From NCBI RefSeq assembly GCF_000090795.2, contig NW_003546256.1, positions 432,401 through 496,400 of the forward strand: a DNA stretch of 64,000 bases, read 5' to 3'. The position numbers and the translations under genes are program-made. Within the stretch, counting starts at the first letter, position 1. Each line of letters opens with the position of its first letter. Of this stretch, positions 1 through 11,400 are shown in pieces. The stretch is from Amphimedon queenslandica (lineage: Eukaryota > Porifera > Demospongiae > Haplosclerida > Niphatidae). The notes below the pieces were generated by a model that was not told the origin of the DNA, searched no databases, and was given only the letters and a program-made list of their open reading frames with translations.

Positions 1-1280
1 TTAGAACCGGCTCATAATCTGGACCAGCATCGTGTGGTATGATTTTATAAACTAGATTAACCTAAGGGAGGAGAGAGAGAGGAGAGAGAAAGAGAATTAG
101 GGTCTCGGTAACATTTGTAATCTACAAACATAAATTCATATGGCACATTGGTTCATTGATAAAACACAAACAAACAAAATTTAGTATCAACAACAGAAAG
201 ATGTATACATGTAAACTAACCCATAAATGCAATATACATGTACATGTACTGAATTCAATGTACAAGTGAATGCTGCATAACACATGCTGGGGAATGACTG
301 GAATGTACTACATGGACTCACTCCCACTCTCACACACCTATCAATGCGTCTGTTATTCTTACATACAAATCACATCATTTATACCATATATACATTACAG
401 CTGCTCAATCAATCACTGTACTAACGATATTAAGAATGGGCCATAATGACCTAAGTGTATGCTTAAGAGATGATTAATAATACACTTTATGTATACTACG
501 AATTGAACATATCAAAGGATAAAGCAACAGACCATAAAGTGACTAGTGTACTAGCTACTATAGGATTGACTGATACTGTATGACACACAAAAATCTCTCC
601 CTCTCCCTCTCCCTCCTTCTCCTCCTCCTCCTCCTCTTTCTCTCTCTAATCTGAAGCTACATACATGTAAAATGGTGAAAGGCATGCTAGGAATGAAGAG
701 GTGCATCTTGTGTATGTTATAAAATATAGAAACATTGTCCATATTGTAACTGCAGCTATACAGTACATTATAAAGTACATGTATATGCAAAATGAATGTA
801 AGGCTGATAATAGATATAACAATGATTGTATTTCTATGAAGTGTAGCCTTAGGGTAGCATTGTCGTTATCTCAGTAATAAAAATGATTATACAAAACACA
901 GCCAGTACCTGTTTACTTGGAGATTATCCAAGTAATTAATGTTTAAATATTAATAAAAATATTTTTGTCCCAAAAGATACTTAGCTGCCAGTCCTCAATA
1001 GCTTGTATTGATAAATGCTAGACATTGCTTTGTCAACAGAATGAGGGGTGCTTTCGCGTTACCATGAAACATTAAAATAACAACAACAGCAATGAGATGA
1101 GACTAGCACAACTATGCATAATTTCTTGGAAATTTTTGACAAATAAAACAGTGTCCTGTTTCAAGCAAATGCGCATCAAAGTAACCACAGGGTTACCTTT
1201 AAATGATGTTGCTTAGTGGAAGTTTAGTTTGAGGCTTAATTGGATAATTTCTTATACAATACTCTAACGATTAAACTTAC
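1..1280. other. Intron/unassigned DNA downstream of PAR-3 exon 2
   Basis: After the donor at 1280 the PAR-3-like gene should continue leftwards, but I found no convincing further exon here. The stretch is AT-rich, with a purine/pyrimidine tract around 600-645 and several short ACATGTACAT motifs that recur through the window. It is best read as a long intron, with the remaining exons beyond the left edge. Confidence 0.5.
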
Positions 1281-1861
1281 AGTTTCCTTGTCATCGAGTA
1301 ATTCAATGACTTCATCTTCTTCGTAGCAGACACTCCGGTCTTCTTGATAGAGACCTTCAACTACAATCTGATCATCTTGATGCTGTAAGAGGAGAGAAGG
1401 GAGAGGAAAGAGATAGGAGGGGGAGTGAGGGGGAGTAAGAGATGACATAAAATACAACAATTACAGGTGGAAAGAAGATTTTTAAAAATGTTTTTAATAA
1501 TGCAGCATAAATGTACGATACAACTAACAATCATGAAGTAGATATATTGACATCATGTTAATAACTCTAACAATACTTGGACCAAGAGAGAACAAGATGA
1601 GAAGACATGAAACATAAAAAACACACACACACGCAGTCACAGACAGACACACACACACACACACAGTGGCGGACTAATAACCACAAATGCAAATAGACTG
1701 CAACATCACATAGTATTCTTCCTTACCATCTTTTTGTTCTTCTTGTACCTCTCAATGGCCTTTTCAATGAGGCCTTCTATAGTAATGGAGCCATCCCCGC
1801 ATGGTACAAGGAGCTTGGTCTCTCCAAAATTTACACTAATCCTCAGACGAGGCTTACTCAT
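1281..1861 (-). CDS. PARD3: PAR-3 polarity protein, N-terminal exons (partial)
   Basis: Two coding exons are visible: 1727-1861 (45 codons from ATG at 1861, ending at a GTAAG donor) and 1281-1382 (34 codons, AG acceptor, GTAAGT donor). Both junctions are phase 0. The first exon reads MSKPRLRISVNFGETKLLVP and continues CGDGS...IEGLIEKAIERYKK. This matches the PB1-like N-terminal self-association domain of PAR-3, whose hallmark is a phenylalanine-glycine strand followed by a VVPCGDG turn. The second exon is acidic and ends ELLDDKET, like the DVADDKD end of the same domain. In animals PAR-3 oligomerises through this domain and scaffolds PAR-6/aPKC at the cortex. The PDZ region is not in the window. 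It is head to head with the chondroitin synthase-like gene starting at 2341. Confidence 0.75.
1619..1665. repeat. (CA)n microsatellite
   Basis: Imperfect run of AC dinucleotides inside PAR-3 intron 1, interrupted by GCAGTCACAGACAG. A simple-sequence tract only. Confidence 0.85.
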
Positions 1862-2340
1862 GGTGAGTATATGGAGAGAGTAAAGGAGCTGGACTGCTTG
1901 GTTTAAGAGAGATGGCTGCCTCGGACTGTGAGTGAGAGGGGGGATAAAGTTATGAAAATTCAAAGTGTGCGCCTAATTTTTCAGTTGGAGTATTGAAATC
2001 TCAATAGACACAGCCTAGACACACACACAAGCACAGGGAGAGAGTTAGACGAGGGAGAAGAGGGGGAGAGGAGACGGTGAGAAAATGTGTAGTGGAGGAG
2101 GAGACACCATTTCCCGTATTGGGCGTGGTTATACTTTTAGACCACACCTAGATCTACTTTAACAACTATGAATAATTAATGAGAGAGTGGGTGGTCACAG
2201 AGTGTGGGTGGCTAATCATGGGCTAATCCCAAAAGTAGGTGGATCTGGTTTCAAAAATGCATTTAAAGATTGTTTTTTTTGTTAGGACTACAGTAAATAC
2301 TTGCTTCCTTGACTCTCCTCCACTCTGCTGACCCTAGACT
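1862..2340. promoter_or_regulatory. Shared 5' region between PAR-3 (-) and chondroitin synthase-like gene (+)
   Basis: The two start codons face away from each other across 479 bp, so both promoters and 5' UTRs must lie here. The segment contains purine-rich tracts (about 2036-2095) and a T run at 2274-2280. I see no clear TATA box, and no specific transcription factor site can be claimed from sequence alone. Confidence 0.45.
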
Positions 2341-5206
2341 ATGAAATGCAAGTGTAAAATCTACTCTGTTTTGCTCCTAGGCATTACAGCAGGTTTCATA
2401 ATCTCAACTTGTCTGCAGAGTCTAATGGTCAGCAATCTAAGCACAGAGACCACACAAACTAATGGAGGGAGTTGGAGCAAGAGAGACTACACGGTGGACG
2501 GCACTGCAAGGAGCATCAGGAATCCTGCCATGGATTCAAGAGAAAGCAGCAGAAATAAGATTACCACAACCGCACCTCCTCCTCCTTTAAAAATGAAAGA
2601 AGCACAAGTAGAAGAAGAGAGCAACAATCCAGTCTTCCTCACAAAAAGACAAAGCAGAGAAGTGATGGAAGACAAGGGGGAGAAGGCCCCTCAGCCTCTC
2701 TTAATATCCAAGGAAATAAGCTCCAGACAGCCACTGACCATTGCAGTAATCACAGGCAAAGAGAGACTATCCACTCACTGTACTTCCATTCATAACACAT
2801 GGGCTAAGAGCTATCCAGGCAAAGTAATTTATTTTACAGTCGGTGAGGATGCTAGCTCCATGCCTCACTTACCTCACAGCATGAAAGTTGTATCGTTAGA
2901 CCCAGCAGAACAACAAGACCCCAGCTCTCGTTCCTGGGACTCTAAAGAGTTTTTGGTCGTAAAGTATCTCATTAATCAGTCACAATCGAAATCCATAGAT
3001 TGGTTTGTGGTAATCAGTGATGGGGTCTATCTCAACATTGGGACGTTGAAAACGAGGCTTGAAGGCTATGAACCAAGTGACATCAGTGGGTACATTGGTA
3101 GAGGCTTATCAAGCGATGAGAACAAATGCAATCCAATGGCTGGGATAGTGTATAGCCGTGGCCTCATGAAACATTTAGAGGCACATTTGCCTCAATGTGA
3201 GGAAGAAGGACAGAGCATTAGTGAGTGCATTACATTAACTGGGATCCGTTGTACACAGGCTAAAGAGGTATGTCAGAATTGTCAGTAGGAGTAGGCAAAT
3301 TATACTTCAATTATGCTGCTTTAAGGCGCTGCCCCAATTTCCCTTGTATCAATTAAACCAATTATGCTCATTATATGCTTATCTAAATACATGTACATGC
3401 ACCTGTTATAATTGCAATATTATTGTAATAACGCCAGAATCTGAAATGTTTTGTTACTGCAAAATAGCACAGCCTAAGCCATTGGACTCACCAGACTTGC
3501 ATAAGTTGCACTGCTTGAGTAGGTCGCCAAGCTTGAGTAGGTGGGTATTAAGCAGGTGGGCTATTGTACTAGTACTTAAGAATCATCTCGTCAGCCAGGA
3601 ATTTGTGGCCCATTATGCTTTAAATTATATGCCAAGTTATGCTAGCATAGTTTGCCTAGCCCCTATATAATGTCAATTATTACTATTATTTATATTTTAA
3701 ATTTAATTTTAGACCCTCAAACTATTCTATCATGACAAAAGAAGCATTGTTGAGTCTGCCTCTTTATTCTCTACATCGGAGCTCTCACAAGTCATCACAA
3801 TTTATCCTATAAAGTACCCAAAGTACATGTATCGTCTTCAGACTTTCTATTTGGAATTGGAACACAACACCTCCACTACTGGAGCAGCAAAAGCAAAAGA
3901 GGACATGGCGAAACTGCATCCATTTGTACCAACTCATTTGAGATCACCTCACAGACTGGAGGGAGAGAAAGAGGAAGGAGAAGAGCTCGAAGAAATGAGG
4001 AGACTTGAGCCAACGAGCCAGATATCATCATCACAGCAACCAGCACCATCCATTAGACCTCCTCATCTACCAAAGAACAAATTTGAAATTAATTTCTGGG
4101 ACTATTTCAATCAGACAAGGATAATGTCAGTATTTTCTGAGCAGCCATCTTCCGGGATCATTGGAGGGCTGAGAGAGGAAGCTCGCTACGTGCTAACAAA
4201 AGCAATTTATATTGCAAACCAGGGTGTCCCACTATCAGAGAGACTCATGTTTGAGAAATTAGAAAATGGCTACCATAGAACTGATCCAATGAGAGGGAGC
4301 GAGTACATACTAGACTTTGTATTTCGTAAAACTTTAGACAGGAACACGCGGGTAAGAAAAAGAATAAATATACTTAGACCGTTTCATGAGAGTGTAGTAC
4401 CTGTCAACCCGCCGCTAAATAAAAAAAGAGTAAATTTTATTGTCACTCTCTCCGGATTGAGCAATCGTCTTGAGCAGTTCCTGAGAAACTTTGAGAGAAA
4501 TGTCTTCACACAAAAAGAAGATGCATCACTGACTATAGTCCTCTATGAAGGACCAGAGAGCAACAAAGTACATGAACTGGTGAATAAGTATACACAGCGA
4601 CACTCCAGTGCTAACATCAATATTATCGAGACTCAAGGGAACTTTGCAAGAGGCGTTGGTCTCCATCAAGGGACTCACCCATTCAAGGACCACGAGCTCT
4701 TATTCTTTGTCGATGTTGATTTGGAAGTGAAGACGGATTTCATTCATCGCTGTCAGCTTAACACGATACAAAACAAGCAAGCCTATTTCCCTATATTTTT
4801 CAAACTCTATAACTTGGATTTCGTTAATAAGTACTACAGAGGGAATGAGAGCCAGTTCCTTTCAAGACATAATGGACACTGGGCCCACTATTCCTATGGT
4901 ATGGTCTGCATATATGCATCCGACTATAGGCGGAGTGGTGGGTTCAATTCAAAAATACGTGGGTGGGGGGAGGAAGACATTGACTTATTGAATCGTGTTA
5001 TATCAAGGGGTCTGGAAATATTTAGAGCACCGGACCCAGGGTTGATACATCTCTGGCATAGAAAGGAGTGTGACAAGAGCAAAATAGCATCCAAGAGAGC
5101 TTATAAGCACTGCTTGCAGTCGAAAGCAGAGAACCTCGCCGACAGAACAGAACTAGCTCATTATGTGTTTCAGAAAGAAATTTCCAACGGTAATGATGTA
5201 TTATAA
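2341..5206 (+). CDS. Chondroitin sulfate synthase-like bifunctional glycosyltransferase (copy A)
   Basis: Two exons, 2341-3267 and 3713-5206 (phase 0, GTATGT donor, TTTTAG acceptor), give 806 aa, close to animal CHSY1 (about 800). A short basic N-terminus precedes a membrane anchor at about residues 8-27, making it a type II Golgi protein. After a stem, a GT31-like half (about 130-330) contains WFVVISDGVYLN, where the usual DDD metal site is not kept. The C-terminal GT7/CHGN half is well preserved: NFWDYFN, ENGYHRTDPMRGSEYILDF, FFVDVD (D643, D645) and GWGEEDIDLLNR, then HLWH. In the family these halves add GlcA and GalNAc to chondroitin. The C-terminal transferase looks active; the N-terminal one may act as a scaffold, as in chondroitin polymerising factor. 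Paralogue of the gene at 18844-21849. Confidence 0.88.
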
Positions 5207-5366
5207 TTTTAATAATAATTTTTTTTATAATAACATTATTTATTTATTAATGTTTTGATTTCACTTATACACATAATAATTAGCCATAAAGACAAGACAA
5301 TGATCCATGCACATTGATGCATTTGTTCTGCTAAACTGTGTTTGGGTTATAAAAATAATTTTGCCA

Positions 5367-6661
5367 CTAGCAATTGTCTGTCACAGCAATATTGAATGTC
5401 TCTAAGTTGCAGGCTGTCTTTGCAAGCTTGAAAATTCTGCACAAATGGCTGCTTCCAGGATTCTTTAAAACATCCACACTTTCTTTCTGCGTATTAATTC
5501 TAAGGAATTCCACTAATCTTTTAAAAGTTTCGTCATCAGACTATGAATTTAAAGAAATAACGCATAATAGTTAAGACAGGAATAATCGTCCCTTACCATA
5601 GCATAATTCCATAGCAATGGACACTTGTACATTTCATGAGCCATTCCATCAGAATTCTGTGCTAAATATCAAAATAAAAAGATATGTCATTACTTAAACT
5701 AGTACGGAAACATTTGTGCAATGTCACGACAAGTAGTAATTATCATACAGGAGCCTAGCCAGCTATTCTAGTATACTACTTAAAGCATTGCTCAGATGTT
5801 TAAGGTCAAAATATCGGCATGAGCAGACCACACATGCACACGCACAATCTCCATAATTATACTTACTAGGGCAGATGTAGCCGACCCTAAAGTTTGACGT
5901 GGTGTTCTCAGATTTTGACATCCCAAAAAGAACCGAGCGCTTGGATGTAAAATTTCGGACACTGCACATGTGACCTGCATAGCGAATACGGTCAGCCTGC
6001 ATGAAATCCCCTTCCGACATTGTAGATATAACAAAAAACATCTTTTTCGTATGGCACTCAGAGCTTCGCATTACCCTCCATCTTATAAAAGAAGAATTGC
6101 TAGAGAATATGCCTCCATGGCTAGTAAGAGGTGTCGCTGCTATAAGAAATGCAAAATGATGAGATTGATATCTATGCAGTGTTTGAGGACTTACCTATTG
6201 AGCCATTGACGTATTTCTTGATACTTCCACTGGCATGAGTGACAACACTTGTATCGATGCAAGGCCGGGCAACTGTAGAGAAAGGGGAAAAGCAATTTTA
6301 AAGATTTGTAATTTTAGTGGCAAGAGCAGGCAGCCACAGATAACAATCAGTGAAACCTTTCAAAACCAATAAGGAAACCTTAATCTGTCTCAAAGTACTA
6401 AAAACATTTAACAGTTTTACACTTCCCCTGGCTATCTGTCGAGTGCAGTGCAATTACATGCACGAGGAACTGCAACAATTCAAAATACATGTAATACAAA
6501 CAAGATTGTGATCTGCAGCATAAAAGCTGTATCCTATTAGCCAAAACACGTGAAATGATGCTGATAGAGGCCTTACTTGGTCCGCATCCGATACATTGTT
6601 CACAGAAAACAGATAAAATGCACAAGAGTAGTGCCAGGTTCCCGATTCTTGCAGGTACCAT
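5367..6661 (-). CDS. Small secreted cysteine-containing protein, family not recognised
   Basis: Five exons agree in phase: 6577-6661, 6195-6272, 5867-6139, 5597-5661 and 5540-5367, giving 224 aa and ending AVTDNC-stop. The N-terminus (MVPARIGNLALLLCILSVFC) is a typical signal peptide, so the product is probably secreted. About ten cysteines are spread through the mature chain, and there are several N-glycosylation sequons (NGS, NSS, NFT, NTT). I do not recognise the family. The segment from about 130 (SVLFG) to SDDETFKRLVEFL has a faint resemblance to the order of motifs in GT31 galactosyltransferases, but the chain is too short and I do not rely on it. The gene ends 160 bp from the convergent chondroitin synthase-like gene and lies just downstream of TMTC on the same strand. 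Confidence 0.6.
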
Positions 6662-7046
6662 CTTTTAGCTTGGGTTTTTCTTAAGGATTTCTTTTCACAC
6701 AAGTCTATATCAGCAGGAGACTAGCCTCAGTTCTTTTATACAAATCTTAGGACTCAGAAAAGGTGTGGCCAAGTGAGCATGCGTTATTTGGCTGCAACCA
6801 TAGCATAGTGAGACTACTGCTAATGGTTGTAATTCAATTAAAGCACATATAATTGATAGAGTGAATGAATAAAAATACAGCATTCGATCCATTCTCTTAA
6901 CATTAAGAAATTCTTTAAAAATTATAATATACACCACTGCTTTGGTTTGCAGTAAAGCAGCCAATGTGCTTCCCCTTATAAATAAAATAAATATGTATAA
7001 ATAAATCTCACTCATAAAATAAAAATGATAAAGTCATCATTGCTTT

Positions 7047-8397
7047 TCAGTGCTTCTTTGCTTGTAAAGATTGCAATTTTTTCAAATTCCCCAGCACAAT
7101 AGTGTTTTGGGGATCAAGTGATTGAGCCTTTCTATAAAAGACCTCTGCTTTCCTGTAGTCACCCTGGAGGGAGGGAACAATGCAATTAGCCTTATTATAT
7201 CAATTATATTATCCATCACAAATGCAGCTGTTCAAAACCACAAAGACCCACCAAAAGATGCATTATAGCTCCCAGGTTTATCCAAGTGCCCACAGCATCA
7301 GGGAAGATGGCAGCAGCTTTCTCAAAGTTCTGCCAAGAAAAACAATATCTTAGATGCTATGATTCTGAATGGGCTGTTAGCATAGGTACCTTTGCTGAAT
7401 CTGAGAGATTTTGAGTGTCTTTGAGTATTGTTCCATGAAGATTGTAGGCATCATATCTCTCCTTGTCTGTAGCTGCTATTTGAGTAGCTTTTAGTGAATA
7501 AGTAAGAGCCTGTCACAAAGATAAAGATAGCAATAACAACATGATTAAATACCAACGTGAAGCAAAATCTTCTAAATTAGATTCAGAATTAGCATGCACA
7601 CACATAGACAAACACACACACACACACACACAACAGATAATGCACACCCACCATAGATAAATACACACAAGCACACATAAGATTAGTACTAAGCTAAATG
7701 TGCCATGAAACCCAGCAAGAATCGGTGATAATAATTTAATATAATCAGACAAAGCCTATTCCAAACCTGGTGTAGTTCCAACTTTTGTTTGACAAAGATG
7801 CCCGCAATGTTGATGTAGAGACAAAATGAGTCTGGATGAACCAGTATGAGCCTTTCTAAGACTTCTTTCTCCTCTAGGCTATTTGAAACTTGTGCCTATA
7901 ACAAAAACACAGTGCAGGCTATTATCAGTGTAACCTTTTTATTAAGGCCCATATACTACCTGCCCTTAATACAGAGGTGTCCTCAATTCAGAGGTACTTT
8001 TTACATTACACATTAATAGAGGAGAAAGCCACATTTCATGGTGCCCTCACATTACAGATGTTTCACTTACATAACTACAAAGTATGTCAGTGTTGTCTGG
8101 TTCCATATCCAACGCCTTTTTGAATAGACTGTGACTCTCTCTCCACCTGCCAGTATTGTAATAGAGACCAGCTAGTGATTGATATACTGATGCTTTAGGA
8201 GCAATCAAGAGGGACCTGTGTTAATGCGTAAATATTCATTAGATGCGGCTGTGTTTTATATTATTAAGACTAGATACTTTATAATGTTGTGATGCACCCT
8301 GTCAGCCTGTCTCTCACTCTCAAGTCTCTCTCTCTCTTCATTTATACCTCTCCCCCCCCTCTCTCTCTCCCTCACATATTAATGATTATAATTTTCA

Positions 8398-8438
<41 letters not shown>

Positions 8439-11400
8439 TCATTCCTTCCTTCATTCCTCGCATAATACTAACCTTTTAAACAACTCCTCAGCTTCATTAT
8501 TCTCTCCCAACGAACGAAGAGCTCTCGCTAGCCCAGCCATCGCTTCAGAGTGAGTTGGATTCAAGGAAAGTACTTTCCTCCATAAAGAGATGCTCCACGA
8601 CACGTTGCCTGATATACACATATGAATGGATACAAGTGAGTGTGTGTGTGTGTGGGTTACAGGCGTGGAGCGAGTGAGTGTGTGTGTGTGCATACAATCT
8701 TTTTACAACTAAAATCAAATTACTACAAAATAAGGTTTGGGACCAATTAGCGTGACACTTATTTAGACTAACTGGCTAAACGCTCGCAATATTGTCTATA
8801 ATCATATAATTGCCCTCTGGACATGCGCCTCTGTTTACTAATGAGATTATCCTTTATGGGGGTCTACCAGCTTCAAAGATGAACACAGGAATCAAACGTA
8901 ATGGGCATGGCATTTTCTTGCAATCAAAACAAGCTCACACATCAAGGGACAATCCATAATTACATCTTTATTTGATAATCAGATTTAAACTTATTAGGAC
9001 CTGCGGAGCTTTCAAGAAAACTATAGGATGCCGTGGGCAATTAAGCTTCTCTATTGCGTAATATTACCCGAGTAGCTGGGCAGGTGCAACAATGCTTTAA
9101 TTATAGCCAAAAGTAATCTTGTATCCCGTGTTTACATTGTTACTTTAACTACAGCTCGTTAGGATACTTACAATTAATAAATAAACCATAATGTTTGGAA
9201 CAACAAACATAGCATGCTACATGTAGGTAGAATTTGTAAAGTATAATGCCATTCACACGGACACCTGCTACTGGCATCCAAACCAACTAATTGCATTCAA
9301 AAATACTAGAACTGTTATGTCAGACGCCAAACAGGGCATACCTGCCATCATCAATACAGCTGCAGAGTTATGAAGAACATCTGGCTCATTGTCTTTGAGT
9401 TTCACCGATTGAGAAACAAACAGGATAGCTTCGTCATTCCTACCCAATGACACTAGCAGGCTTGAAAGCTTAATCAAAGCATCTGTGTAATTGGGATTAA
9501 TTCTATAAAGAAACGATATCAAAGATATCAAAGAGATGCCGTGGTAATAGGATTTGGAACAAAGATGTTATCATAGTCAATAATATTTAATTTAGGCCTG
9601 TTGCTAAGGGCTTGTGTAAACTGTGACATGTGTTAGCTAGGAGGTGTTATGAGGGATTATATCAGATTCACACTTAATGATTAGAAGCTATATTTATAGA
9701 CAAACAAGCCCATAACACAAAATAGGAACTATAATTTGAATCATAATATAATTTGAATCATAATGAGTACCTATGACTTAGTTATCCCAGTAAAACCCTT
9801 ACAAGCAATATTAGAATGAATATTATAAGACCCATTACCTAGCTAACATGCTGCTCACTGGCACAACAGTAAATTTCTGTATTGTCATAGCTATTAACTT
9901 TTGCTTTACAATTTCTAATTTAAATGGGCAATTATAATGCACTACAAAAGTTTAGTGAAATTAGTTACTCACAAATACTCAGGAAATGGCCCATTACAGG
10001 GAAGCTTTCTTTAAATGAAACAAGTTTTGATCAAGCTATTGTGGGTGCATTTCCTTTAAATGAAGCTCTGCCTCCAGTACATGTACATTGTTTAGCAATG
10101 TTGATGTTAAAAATAAATAAAATAAAAATCTGTGTCTTAAGCTACAAAAACTAACTCATGTACTGATCAATAGCTACTAACAAATTGAGTGCATTTATTT
10201 ATTTATGGTCTGTGTGGATTGCGTTTCTATACTTTATGCTTTCCTTATAAAGCTCTTCAGCTTTCTCTTTATTTCCTAAATTCCTGTCCAATTATAAACA
10301 ATAAAAATATAATCAAAGTACAAACATAAAGACTCTGTTTTTAGCATATCCCGTTACAACAACAACAGCACCATACCATACACACAGTCACACATATGGA
10401 TGCATATATACATACATGTACATACAGTATATTGCATAGAGGGGTACATTCATACAAAGTGCATATATACATCATATCTTACCACATCTCATTAGCCAGA
10501 TTAAAAAAGGCTTTGAAATGTCTCCGGTTATGTCTAATGGCCTCATTGAGGTGATATAAAGCTTCAGGCCCATTTAGCAATGTTGCCATATTGTTATGAG
10601 CACTTGAATGATCTTCAGTGAGCCTATTATATTAAAGGAAGCCACTGTGTACTATTTAATGCATATGAGAGTTCTCACTTCTTTATGGGTATTAAGTTAA
10701 GTATCCAATAAACATTGGTTAGCCATATGCTCTGGTTAGGTGACAGAAGGCCAAGGTGTATTCAGTTTACACAATGCATTAAGGTTTGGTTTGCCAAGGG
10801 CCTTATTTTAATCAGAGATGAAAAGAGGGAAAGGAAGCAGCTGTTACGTGTTTTGCAAGTGGTGGCTCTGATTACAAATACTATAAATGGTCTGTCACAT
10901 GCTCTTCTATTTCTCTTCCCATTGGTCACATAACAATAACAACAGCAATAATAATGAGAGAGAAAGAGGCCATATACATTATCCTATAGACACTGCATGT
11001 CTACCAACCCACTCAAAAATTCATTATTAAGACCAACTAGACAATAGAATTTTAGTCCTCGTTTTATTTGTATTTTAAAGAGTGAGGGACCATTAGTTCA
11101 TTAATTGACCTCTGGCACTCACCAGGCTTTACATTGCAAACATAAATACCATCACACGCCACTCTCTCCCCCTCTCTCTCTCACTTGATGGCTTCACGAT
11201 AGTGATGAACGGCAGAGTCTGTTTGCCCAGTGTCTTTCAGATAATTAGCATAATTATAATGTGCCTTTGAGTTATGAGGCAGAGTTTCAACACCAGACCT
11301 GCGACGATTATAATAACGTTCTTTCACTCTTTCTTTTCCTTTATCTCGCTTTTCACTTGTGACTCTCTCTCTCTCCTTTACCTGAATAGACTCTCTCTTG

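Noticed and set aside
3344-3670. 108-codon open frame on the plus strand
   Set aside because: It falls in the intron of chondroitin synthase-like copy A and overlaps low-complexity sequence; no similarity.
5597-6577. GT31 galactosyltransferase assignment for the small secreted protein
   Set aside because: SDDETF and SVLFG resemble family motifs only loosely, and the chain stops about 45 residues later, too short for the fold.
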